From contig JAFUXW010000058.1 of NCBI GenBank assembly GCA_017477035.1, positions 1-8,577 of the forward strand: a stretch of DNA of 8,577 bases, in the 5' to 3' direction. Positions within the stretch are counted from its first letter, which is position 1. The number at the start of each line of letters is the position of its first letter. Source of the stretch: Alphaproteobacteria bacterium (GTDB lineage: Bacteria > Pseudomonadota > Alphaproteobacteria > RF32 > CAG-239). The notes under the pieces are model-generated. The model saw nothing but the letters and a program-made list of their open reading frames with translations. It searched no databases and had not been told where the DNA came from. A program made the position numbers and the translations under genes. This document shows, piece by piece, positions 1 to 5,914 of the stretch.

Positions 1-360
1 CCAATTCATAACATAAATATTGAAAACCGATACCAAAATACCTATAATTATTGCCGGAACAGCGCATTCACTAGGTTTTATCCCCGCTGATTGCATAACG
101 ACCATTTCACGGTCACTAATCATTCTGTTATATACAAACAGCACTGATACAAATACCGCTATCGGAGACAGCACATTAAAAATTCTCGGCATTAAAAGAG
201 AGGTCATTTCGGCAAACAAATAAATAGGCAATCCTTGTCTGGTAACCATTTCAACAAACTTAAGCGACTGCGTAAGCCAAAGCATAGCAAGTAACGAAAA
301 AGAAATCAGCAAGAAGCCGACAAATATTTGTTTGGTTATATATTTGTTCAATATTTTCAT
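1..360 (-). CDS. lptF: LptF-like LPS export permease, N-terminal part (cut by window edge)
   Basis: N-terminal 120 codons of a YjgP/YjgQ-family permease; the frame stays open to position 1, so the C-terminal two thirds lie outside the window. LptF pairs with LptG in the inner membrane and, with the ATPase LptB2, extracts lipopolysaccharide and passes it to the periplasmic LptC/LptA bridge. Seen here: a start MKILNKYITKQIF, TM1 at about residues 12-30, the amphipathic stretch QSLKFVEMVTRQG (31-43), TM2 at about 60-77 containing the family's SPIAVF proline, then the cytoplasmic motif RMISDREMVVMQSAG (79-93) and the start of TM3 near 101-118. The DREM...AG loop is typical of LptF/LptG coupling to LptB. 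The start at 360 is the only reasonable one, since an in-frame TAA lies shortly upstream and no other ATG intervenes. No Shine-Dalgarno is visible. LptG is the main alternative; the QSL-plus-short-loop pattern favours LptF. Confidence 0.85.
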   Translation of the reverse strand, partial: MKILNKYITKQIFVGFLLISFSLLAMLWLTQSLKFVEMVTRQGLPIYLFAEMTSLLMPRIFNVLSPIAVFVSVLFVYNRMISDREMVVMQSAGIKPSECAVPAIIIGILVSVFNIYVMNW

Positions 361-367
361 AGGCGAG

Positions 368-373
368 AGTATA
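368..373 (-). promoter_or_regulatory. possible -10 box for lptF (leaderless transcript)
   Basis: On the minus strand the hexamer TATACT (5 of 6 to consensus) ends seven bases before the lptF ATG. Initiation at the usual distance would fall on or next to the start codon, which would explain why no Shine-Dalgarno is present. No good -35 box exists at 16-18 bp; the best match (TTGTTT) is 20 bp away. The call is therefore tentative. Confidence 0.25.
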
Positions 374-484
374 ATGGCTATTTTCGAATATTAAAACAAC
401 TATTTGCAAGATATGCAACAAAAAAGAATAACCCGCTCCCAATCTCGTAACAATTTAAATATCTTTTACGTACTCCGTTTTCAT

Positions 485-503
485 TGTATTAAGCTATAAT
501 ACA
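485..503 (+). promoter_or_regulatory. candidate promoter with inverted repeat upstream of the BI-1 family gene
   Basis: A perfect TATAAT lies at 495-500, about 94 nt before the downstream ATG. It sits within the inverted repeat TGTATT (485-490) / AATACA (498-503), whose 7-nt spacer contains the first part of the box. A second short palindrome CAATA-T-TATTG follows at 525-535. No convincing -35 box is found at 15-18 bp, and the region is very AT-rich, so chance matches are likely. The overlap of a dyad with a -10 box would suit a repressor site, but that is inference. Confidence 0.3.
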
Positions 504-593
504 TTTATATATTGCAGATTAATACAATATTATTGATTTTTTAATGAAAACAAACTATATTTATTTAAGAGGTAAATTAAAGGAGATATTTCT

Positions 594-1346
594 ATGGATA
601 TGAATGAATTACAGCGTAAACCTTCAGTAGAATTTGTCGGTCGTTCTTCTGCAAATGTTGATGAGGGATTGCGTAGTTATATGATTAAAGTTTTCAACTA
701 CATGGGTGCCGGATTGGTATTAACAGCAGTCGTTGCTTGGTTGGTTGCCAACACCAGTTTAATCAATTTGTTTTATAATATTGATATGCAGAATCATACT
801 GTTTCCATGTCTGCTTTGGGATGGTTGGTGGCATTTGCTCCGCTGATTATGATTTTTGCTTTCAATTATGTGGCAAACAATAAAAGCCTGGGAGCTGTAC
901 AATTAATGTTCTGGACTTTTTCAGCGGTTATGGGAGCATCACTTGCATCTATATTTTTACTTTACACTGCCGCCAGTATGACCAGAGTATTTTTGATTAC
1001 TGCCGCCACATTCGGTGCAATGAGTCTTTACGGATATACGACTAAGCGCGATTTAACTAAATTGGGCAGCTTTTTATTTATGGGATTGATCGGTCTGATC
1101 ATCGCTTCTATAGTAAACATCTTTTTACAAAGTCCTGCTGTGTATTGGGCATTATCTTATATCGGAGTAGCTATTTTTGTAGGTTTAACGGCGTATGATA
1201 CTCAAAGAATGAAAGATCTTTATTATTCTACACGTGGTTCAGATGAAATGTCCGGTAAAATGGCTGTGTCCGGTGCGTTGAGTTTGTATCTGGACTTTAT
1301 CAACCTGTTTATGTATTTGCTCCGCATTATGGGTGATAGAAGATAA
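594..1346 (+). CDS. Bax inhibitor-1/YccA (TMBIM) family membrane protein
   Basis: Integral inner-membrane protein of the BI-1/TMBIM family. Characterised bacterial members such as Bacillus YetJ are pH-sensitive calcium leak channels; the role in this organism is not known. The 250-residue length is normal. Seven hydrophobic segments are visible at about residues 33-52, 74-91, 100-124, 131-147, 157-178, 183-200 and 224-245, after a soluble N-terminus of about 28 residues. Family signatures are RSYMIKVFNYMG (27-38), YGYTTKRDL (146-154), AYDTQRMKDLY (200-210) and YLDFINLFMYLLRI (232-245). The aspartates in AYDTQ (D202) and YLDF (D234) match the position of the paired acidic residues that gate YetJ. 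The start at 594 is supported by AGGAG at 581-585, 8 nt upstream; the second ATG at 600 would be too far. It appears monocistronic, with its own terminator directly downstream. Confidence 0.92.
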   Translation: MDMNELQRKPSVEFVGRSSANVDEGLRSYMIKVFNYMGAGLVLTAVVAWLVANTSLINLFYNIDMQNHTVSMSALGWLVAFAPLIMIFAFNYVANNKSLGAVQLMFWTFSAVMGASLASIFLLYTAASMTRVFLITAATFGAMSLYGYTTKRDLTKLGSFLFMGLIGLIIASIVNIFLQSPAVYWALSYIGVAIFVGLTAYDTQRMKDLYYSTRGSDEMSGKMAVSGALSLYLDFINLFMYLLRIMGDRR

Positions 1347-1369
1347 ATTAACATCATTTTAAACTCCTT

Positions 1370-1401
1370 AATACCGCTTGTTTGGCAAGCGGTATTTTTT
1401 T
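1370..1401 (+). terminator. rho-independent terminator after the BI-1 family gene
   Basis: A perfect 11-bp stem, AATACCGCTTG (1370-1380) pairing with CAAGCGGTATT (1386-1396), closes a 5-nt loop TTTGG and is followed by an uninterrupted T run ending at 1401. It lies 24 nt after the stop codon. It separates the BI-1 gene from the rpmH operon, whose -35 box begins only two bases after the T run. Confidence 0.93.
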
Positions 1402-1402
1402 G

Positions 1403-1431
1403 TTGACTTATCCGAAATATATCGTTATAAG
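1403..1431 (+). promoter_or_regulatory. sigma70-type promoter of the rpmH-rnpA-yidD-yidC-engB operon
   Basis: TTGACT (1403-1408) and TATAAG (1426-1431) are each 5 of 6 to the sigma70 consensus and are separated by exactly 17 bp. Transcription would start near 1438, giving a leader of about 65 nt before rpmH. A strong promoter is expected for a ribosomal protein gene. Placement immediately behind a terminator makes this the likely single entry point for the whole operon. Confidence 0.8.
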
Positions 1432-1454
1432 CAGAGTGATAAATAAACCGAGAG

Positions 1455-1470
1455 TCTGCAGTTTTGCAGA
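1455..1470 (+). other. small hairpin in the rpmH leader
   Basis: TCTGCA (1455-1460) and TGCAGA (1465-1470) can form a 6-bp stem with a GTTT loop, beginning roughly 17 nt into the predicted transcript and 22 nt before the rpmH Shine-Dalgarno. The bases after it (TTTAAATAAC) are not a clean T run, so it is not called a terminator. It may stabilise the 5' end or play a minor regulatory part. Confidence 0.4.
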
Positions 1471-1503
1471 TTTAAATAACTAATAATAACCGGAGATTTA
1501 AAA

Positions 1504-1638
1504 ATGAAAAGAACATATCAACCTAGTAAATTGGTTCGCGCACGTCGCCATGGCTTTAGAGCTCGTATGGCAACCGTTGCCGGTCGTAAAGTTTTGTCTG
1601 CACGCAGAGCAAGAGGTCGCAAAAGAATTTCTGCTTAA
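1504..1638 (+). CDS. rpmH: large ribosomal subunit protein bL34
   Basis: A 44-residue, very basic protein that begins MKRTYQPSKLVRARRHGFRA and ends RRARGRKRISA. This matches bL34 along its full length, including the invariant MKRTYQPS opening and the RRHGFRAR and GRKVLSARRARGRK segments. bL34 binds 23S rRNA in the 50S subunit. The start is set by GGAG at 1492-1495, 8 nt upstream. It is first in the operon and is followed after 17 nt by rnpA, the order conserved across most bacteria. Several loosely conserved positions (for example Ala at residue 13) follow alphaproteobacterial usage less strictly but remain within family variation. Confidence 0.97.
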   Translation: MKRTYQPSKLVRARRHGFRARMATVAGRKVLSARRARGRKRISA

Positions 1639-1655
1639 CTTTATTATGTCAGACT

Positions 1656-2045
1656 ATGAGTGAATTTCTGATTCTAAAAAAGAGAAGAGATTTTTTAAGA
1701 GCCGCTAAAGATTTGACCGTTATTTTTCATAACGTGATGTTGCAAGCGGCTCGTCCTTTATCGTGCACAGATAATCGTCCGGCGCGAATCGGTTTCACTG
1801 CTACTAAAAGATTGGGTAAAGCCAACGTTCGCAATCGAACCAAGCGACGCTTGCGTGCAGTGGCGCGTGAAATATACGACAAATATGCCTTGAATAACGT
1901 TGATTACGTATTAGTCGGGCGTTACGATACGGCTTATTGTCCTTTTGAGAATTTAAGAACCGACGTTATTCGTGCTTTCAAAAAAATCAACAAAGAAATT
2001 CGGCAAGAAGAATCCGATGAAAAAATTATTGATACTGCCGATTAA
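1656..2045 (+). CDS. rnpA: ribonuclease P protein component
   Basis: The basic protein cofactor of RNase P, which binds the catalytic RNA and the 5' leader of pre-tRNA during 5' maturation. The 129 residues fit the family. Visible features are the N-terminal KKRRDFLRA helix (8-16), the strand ARIGFTATKRLGKA (43-56) and the diagnostic RNR helix RNRTKRRLRAVARE (59-72), followed by DYVLVGRYDTA (83-93), equivalent to the usual D-x-V-x-x-x-R segment. The C-terminal 20 residues are acidic and unconserved. ATG 1656 is the only suitable start; no Shine-Dalgarno precedes it. Translation therefore probably depends on ribosomes finishing rpmH 17 nt upstream. Its 3' end overlaps the start of yidD by 29 nt. 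The RNA subunit gene is not in this window. Confidence 0.95.
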   Translation: MSEFLILKKRRDFLRAAKDLTVIFHNVMLQAARPLSCTDNRPARIGFTATKRLGKANVRNRTKRRLRAVAREIYDKYALNNVDYVLVGRYDTAYCPFENLRTDVIRAFKKINKEIRQEESDEKIIDTAD

Positions 2046-2247
2046 ATTTTATCAATATTTTATATCTCCGCTTTGTCCGGGAAGTTGTCGGTATCGCCCA
2101 ACGTGTTCTCAGTATATGATTGAGGCAATTCAAATTCATGGTATTATAAAAGGAATCTGGCTTGGTATAAAAAGAATACTACGTTGCAATCCGTGGGGAG
2201 GTTCGGGATATGATCCGGTGCCGCCAAAAGAAATAAAGCATAAGTAA
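2017..2247 (+). CDS. yidD: membrane protein insertion efficiency factor YidD
   Basis: A 76-residue member of the YidD (DUF37) family, a small membrane-associated protein that assists YidC-dependent insertion of inner-membrane proteins. Signatures are the opening KFYQYFISPLCPGSCRY (10-26), PTCSQYMIEAI (28-38) and RILRCNPWGGSGYDPVP (53-69), with conserved cysteines at 24, 30 and 57 and an extra one at 20. The start at 2017 gives the family's normal length and a typical MKKLLILPIKFYQYF beginning. An earlier in-frame ATG at 1972 would add 15 residues (lysine-rich) with no family counterpart. No strong Shine-Dalgarno is present, and the 29-nt overlap with rnpA points to translational coupling. Confidence 0.94.
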   Translation: MKKLLILPIKFYQYFISPLCPGSCRYRPTCSQYMIEAIQIHGIIKGIWLGIKRILRCNPWGGSGYDPVPPKEIKHK

Positions 2248-2319
2248 TTATATTGTCTTGATTTTAATATCAATTTATTTTAGAAGAATAATGTTTTAAC
2301 TAGAAAAAGAGAGTTATCA

Positions 2320-3987
2320 ATGAGTGATGATTTGAAGAGTTTTTATACAGCTGTAATTTTGTCGGCATTGGTTGTTTTAGGTATAAATTACTTTTTCCCT
2401 AAAGAAAAAGCAACACCAACAGCAACAGTTGAAGAAACCGAAGTAAAAGTGTCTTCAACTGCTGACGAAAGCAATGAAAATGTTCGAGTTATATATGAAA
2501 ATACCGATGATATATTACAACGAGACGAACGTTTAAATATTAAAAGCGATGTATTAAACGGTAGCATACGTTTGAAAGGTAGTAGATTTGATAATCTTTC
2601 CCTTATAAAATATAGGCAATCTTTAGATGCTGGGAGCGAAAACGTAATTCTATTTAATCCGACCAAAACTCAAGATGCTTATTTTGCCGAATACGGGTGG
2701 TTATCCGGAGATTCTTCCATTATCTTACCGAATGCAAATACGGTTTGGAATGTTGTCGGAAATCAAGAACTTACCCCGCAAACTCCGGTTACTTTAGAGT
2801 GGGATAACGGACAAGGAGTAAAATTCATTAATCAAATTTCATTAGATGAACATTACTTATTCAGTTTAAAGCAAAGTGTTGAAAATAATTCTGATAAAGC
2901 TATTACCCTGGTCCCTTACGGCTTATTCAGCAAACAAATAAATCCGGAAAATATGAGCCGTGGTGTTGTTCATGAAGGGTTCACCGGTATAATCAACGAT
3001 GATTTAAAAGAAGTCCAATATGCAAAAATAGATGATAAAGGTGAAAATTATGAAACGACGGGTGGTTGGATATCTTTTAATGATAAATATTGGTTTGGTT
3101 CTTTTATATTCGATAATGACGCAAAACTTAAAATCAGTTTACGAAAAATAAAAGAAAATACTTTCCAATTGGACTATCGCGGAATGCCTATACAAATTAT
3201 GGCCGGAAGTTCTGCTTCCTTCACTTCTGACTTGTATGCTGGCGCTAAAGAAATTAAGTTGTTGGATAAATATGCAGACTCTATCAAAAAATTTGATTTA
3301 AACATTGATTTTGGTTGGTATTATTTTTTGACTAAACCTTTCTTTTATATTTTAGACTTTTTATATGGTTTAATAGGCAATATGGGATGGGCTATTTTAT
3401 TATTTGCGGCTTTTTTACGCCTGATGATGTTTCCGATTGCCAACAAATCTTACGAAAGTATGTCTAAAATGAAAAAAATTCAGCCTAAGATTATGGCTCT
3501 GCAAGAAATGTATAAAGACGATAAAATGGCATTACAACGTGCTACAATGGCTCTTTATCAAAAAGAAAAAGTTAATCCGGCCTCAGGTTGTCTACCGCTG
3601 TTCATTCAAATTCCGATATTCTTTTCTTTGTATAAAGTTTTGAATATCGCCATTGAAATTCGTCACGCTCCGTTCATAGGTTGGGTTAAAGATTTGTCCG
3701 CTCCGGATCCTCTGACGATTTCTGCATGGTCGCATATCCCATACATTCCATCGTTATTAGATATAGGAGTTTGGCCATTGATTTATGGTTTAACTATGGT
3801 TCTGCAAAATAAACTTAATCCGAAACCTGCTAATAAGGATCAAGCGAGAATGTTTATGTTGATGCCTGTTGTATTTACACTGATGTTTGCTCATTTTGCA
3901 GTAGGATTGGTGATTTATTGGACATTAAACAATATTCTATCGCTTATTCAACAAAAAATAATAATGCGTAAAAATGGGGTTCAATGA
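2320..3987 (+). CDS. yidC: membrane protein insertase YidC (Oxa1 family)
   Basis: Inner-membrane insertase that integrates proteins alone or with SecYEG, and helps fold them. The 555-residue length is normal for Gram-negative YidC. Domains in order: TM1 at about residues 9-27; a large periplasmic beta-domain at about 60-325; then the Oxa1 core. The core includes an amphipathic segment and TM2 (about 335-373), the coiled cytoplasmic hairpin KSYESMSKMKKIQPKIMALQ, TM3 around CLPLFIQIPIFFSLYKVL (424 onward), the periplasmic loop GWVKDLSAPDPLTI, and TM4-TM5 (about 490-545). R367 in FLRLMMFP is the conserved positive charge of the hydrophilic groove. The start MSDDLKSFYTAVI follows a weak GAGAG. 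It lies 72 nt after yidD, and its stop overlaps the engB start by 4 nt. Confidence 0.97.
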   Translation: MSDDLKSFYTAVILSALVVLGINYFFPKEKATPTATVEETEVKVSSTADESNENVRVIYENTDDILQRDERLNIKSDVLNGSIRLKGSRFDNLSLIKYRQSLDAGSENVILFNPTKTQDAYFAEYGWLSGDSSIILPNANTVWNVVGNQELTPQTPVTLEWDNGQGVKFINQISLDEHYLFSLKQSVENNSDKAITLVPYGLFSKQINPENMSRGVVHEGFTGIINDDLKEVQYAKIDDKGENYETTGGWISFNDKYWFGSFIFDNDAKLKISLRKIKENTFQLDYRGMPIQIMAGSSASFTSDLYAGAKEIKLLDKYADSIKKFDLNIDFGWYYFLTKPFFYILDFLYGLIGNMGWAILLFAAFLRLMMFPIANKSYESMSKMKKIQPKIMALQEMYKDDKMALQRATMALYQKEKVNPASGCLPLFIQIPIFFSLYKVLNIAIEIRHAPFIGWVKDLSAPDPLTISAWSHIPYIPSLLDIGVWPLIYGLTMVLQNKLNPKPANKDQARMFMLMPVVFTLMFAHFAVGLVIYWTLNNILSLIQQKIIMRKNGVQ

Positions 3988-4616
3988 GCGATAAATTTGA
4001 CAGTAAAGCGTTAAGGGAAGCAGAGGCACAATTTTTGAAGCCCTGTACCTTTATGCTGAGTGTGGCTCAGTTGGAACAATTGCCGGAAGCTGATTTAGAC
4101 GAGATTGCTTTTGCCGGACGCTCTAATGTTGGTAAATCTAGTTTGATAAATGCTTTATTTAATCAAAAAAAATTAGCTAAAACATCTTCGACTCCGGGAA
4201 GGACACAATATCTCAATTTTTTTAATTTTGACAATAAGCTCTATTTGGTGGATCTGCCGGGGTATGGTTATGCCAAAGCGCCTGAAAAAACGGTTCGTCA
4301 GTGGCAAGCTGTATTGAAAACATATTTGCGCGGACGCCCAAATTTAAGACGTGTATTTTTGTTAATTGATTCACGCCATGGTATTAAATCAGAAGATTTA
4401 GAAATTATGAAAATGCTCGATGTCTCTGCCGTATCGTATCAGATAGTATTGACCAAAACCGATAAAATATCCGTCTTTGAATTAGAAAAAGCAATTGCAC
4501 AAACGGCTGAGGAAATATCTAAACACGCCGCTGCTTTACCGGACATCATAACAACAAGTTCGGAAAAGAAAATCGGTCTTGATATACTAAAAGCTGAAAT
4601 TTGCAGTTTATTTTAA
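3984..4616 (+). CDS. engB: ribosome biogenesis GTPase EngB (YihA/YsxC)
   Basis: An essential P-loop GTPase of the TrmE-Era-EngA-YihA group, which acts late in 50S subunit assembly. All guanine-nucleotide motifs are present: G1 GRSNVGKSS (45-53), G2 around STPGRTQ (69-75), G3 DLPGYG (90-95), G4 TKTD (157-160) and G5 TSSEKK (191-196). The 210-residue length is typical. The ATG overlaps the yidC stop (ATGA), indicating translational coupling; GGGG lies 6-9 nt upstream. It is the last gene of the operon. The sequence after its stop has no GC-rich hairpin, and the convergent virB11 ends just 20 nt away. Confidence 0.96.
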   Translation: MSDKFDSKALREAEAQFLKPCTFMLSVAQLEQLPEADLDEIAFAGRSNVGKSSLINALFNQKKLAKTSSTPGRTQYLNFFNFDNKLYLVDLPGYGYAKAPEKTVRQWQAVLKTYLRGRPNLRRVFLLIDSRHGIKSEDLEIMKMLDVSAVSYQIVLTKTDKISVFELEKAIAQTAEEISKHAAALPDIITTSSEKKIGLDILKAEICSLF

Positions 4617-4636
4617 TCAATAAAATTTCCAATATT

Positions 4637-5611
4637 TTAAGTTACTTCGGTAATAGCGCGTTGGTTACCCAAACGCTGAATTTGCACAACGTGCAATTTA
4701 CGTTTCATTTCATCTAATGTTTGTTCAACATTTACTGCACCATTGGTTGAAGCCATAATACGTTTAATAAATTGCAAATATGCTTCTTGTGAACTTTCAG
4801 CGTGAATAGTAGCAAAGCAATTATCGTGACCAGATCCCATCAGTTGCCAGATACCACTGGCATTGCTGGTAGAAATTTCCCCTCCGATAATAGCATCAGG
4901 TGTAAAGCGCACTACCAAGTCGATTATTTTAGAATAGTCAATCGCATTGGTTTGCTCAGTACGTGACATCACGAGGTGAACACGATTTGGATGCGGAACA
5001 ATCAACTCACGAGTATCTTCAACCGTAATAATTCGTTTATGAATGTCTAAAATTTTCAGCAAATTATTTAAAAAAGTGGTTTTACCGGTTGATGTTGCGC
5101 CGCTAACCAAAATGTGTTCGCCTCGCTTGATGTACAGGAGCAAGCGTTCATATGCATCATCCGGAACCTTAATATCTTTAAGCGGATTAAGCTTTTGCAA
5201 TGCTTGTCCCTGTCGCATTCCGTAATCTTCGAGACCGAACGCTACGTCATCTGAATGAAGACGAATAGCCAAGGCAACACCTCCTGTTAAATCTTCTTCA
5301 TCATACATAATGTTCTTCCCGCAGATTGCGGAAAATCTGTGGTCTCCGGGAATGGTGGCATACACCAATGGAGAACCCTGAAGCGGATCAAAATTTATTT
5401 CATAAGTATTTGCTATTATGTATAACAAATCTGTGAGATATTCTTTTGAAAGCTTCTCATCTTTATACATAACCCACGGATAGGCTCGCTTACCGCGCAT
5501 TCTGAGCCAAATTTGACCGGCGCGATTAATTGCGACCTCCTCCAGATTATCTTGTTTATACCAATAGGACAAAGGTCTTAATACTGATTCTAATACTGAA
5601 AAATCACTCAT
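4637..5611 (-). CDS. virB11: VirB11-family type IV secretion ATPase
   Basis: A hexameric traffic ATPase at the cytoplasmic base of a type IV secretion system, working with VirB4 and VirD4 in pilus assembly and substrate transfer. The 324 residues fit VirB11. The N-terminal domain opens with LRPLSYWYKQDNLEEVAINRAG (11-32). The catalytic domain carries Walker A GATSTGKT (171-178), the Asp box TVEDTRELIVPH (196-207), Walker B PDAIIGGEIS (238-247) and the His box GHDNCFATIHAES (261-273). Two family positions differ: the usual GE-(L/I)-R-G after Walker B reads GEIST, and the RPD before it reads FTPD. Walker A and the His box look intact, so activity is plausible. The start is fixed by a strong Shine-Dalgarno overlapping the virB10 stop. 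A conjugative TrbB-type ATPase is the closest alternative; context favours VirB11. Confidence 0.93.
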   Translation of the reverse strand: MSDFSVLESVLRPLSYWYKQDNLEEVAINRAGQIWLRMRGKRAYPWVMYKDEKLSKEYLTDLLYIIANTYEINFDPLQGSPLVYATIPGDHRFSAICGKNIMYDEEDLTGGVALAIRLHSDDVAFGLEDYGMRQGQALQKLNPLKDIKVPDDAYERLLLYIKRGEHILVSGATSTGKTTFLNNLLKILDIHKRIITVEDTRELIVPHPNRVHLVMSRTEQTNAIDYSKIIDLVVRFTPDAIIGGEISTSNASGIWQLMGSGHDNCFATIHAESSQEAYLQFIKRIMASTNGAVNVEQTLDEMKRKLHVVQIQRLGNQRAITEVT

Positions 5612-5613
5612 TT

Positions 5614-5622
5614 CCTCCTCCT
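5614..5622 (-). promoter_or_regulatory. strong ribosome binding site of virB11, overlapping the virB10 stop
   Basis: On the minus strand the junction reads TAGGAGGAGGAAATG. The virB10 stop TAG provides the first bases of an AGGAGGAGG tract, and the virB11 ATG follows two bases later. The gap between genes is 9 nt. This is the best Shine-Dalgarno in the window and implies tight translational coupling, so the two proteins are made in linked amounts. Confidence 0.85.
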
Positions 5623-5914
5623 ATATTAATTCCGGTACTTTATCCGAACTGTTGGAATTAGATTCCGGAACCACCGGCGGTTGTGTTGACCCCGTTGATG
5701 GCGGCGGATTATATCCGGCAGGAGCACGTCTGGCGTTTGCCGGTTGTGCACTATTTCCACCTGATACCGGAGTAACGTTTTCTTGATAATTTCCGCTATA
5801 TGTGACATTACTTGCGGCTCCTCCTTGTCCCGGATTTTTCTCTACCAATCCACCATCACCGGAGTCACCGTTTTCGCCATTACCGCCTTTGTTTTTACTC
5901 TTATCACGAGCCTC
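5621..5914 (-). other. low-complexity C-terminal extension of VirB10
   Basis: Residues 880-976 follow the end of the recognisable VirB10 core (PNEDLWLNSE). They begin with a charged and Gly/Asn-rich part (KSKNKGGNGENGDSGDGG) and continue as Pro, Ser, Asn and Gln-rich sequence with PP motifs near 949-959. No hydrophobic segment is present. Ordinary VirB10 proteins end shortly after the core, so this looks like an added disordered tail. Confidence 0.75.

Noticed and set aside
20..223. Open frame of 67 codons on the plus strand
   Set aside because: It lies entirely antisense to the well-matched lptF frame, has no Shine-Dalgarno and no recognisable protein features.
260..442. Open frame of 60 codons on the minus strand
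   Set aside because: It overlaps the start of lptF in another frame; the lptF frame carries the family motifs and this one does not.
1972..2016. Earlier ATG for yidD at 1972
   Set aside because: It would add 15 Lys-rich residues encoded by the 3' end of rnpA; YidD proteins normally begin just before the FYQ-x-FISP motif, which fits ATG 2017.
2258..2286. Possible internal promoter (TTGATT, 17 bp, TAGAAG) and weak dyad TTGAT/ATCAA before yidC
   Set aside because: Each hexamer matches consensus at only four positions in very AT-rich sequence, and the 5-bp stem has no proper T run; the operon promoter suffices.
2388..2666. Minus-strand open frame of 92 codons inside yidC
   Set aside because: It is a shadow of the periplasmic-domain coding sequence of yidC with no motif or start signal of its own.
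4607..4639. Bidirectional terminator between engB and virB11
   Set aside because: The dyads are six base pairs of A-T only, too weak to call a terminator.
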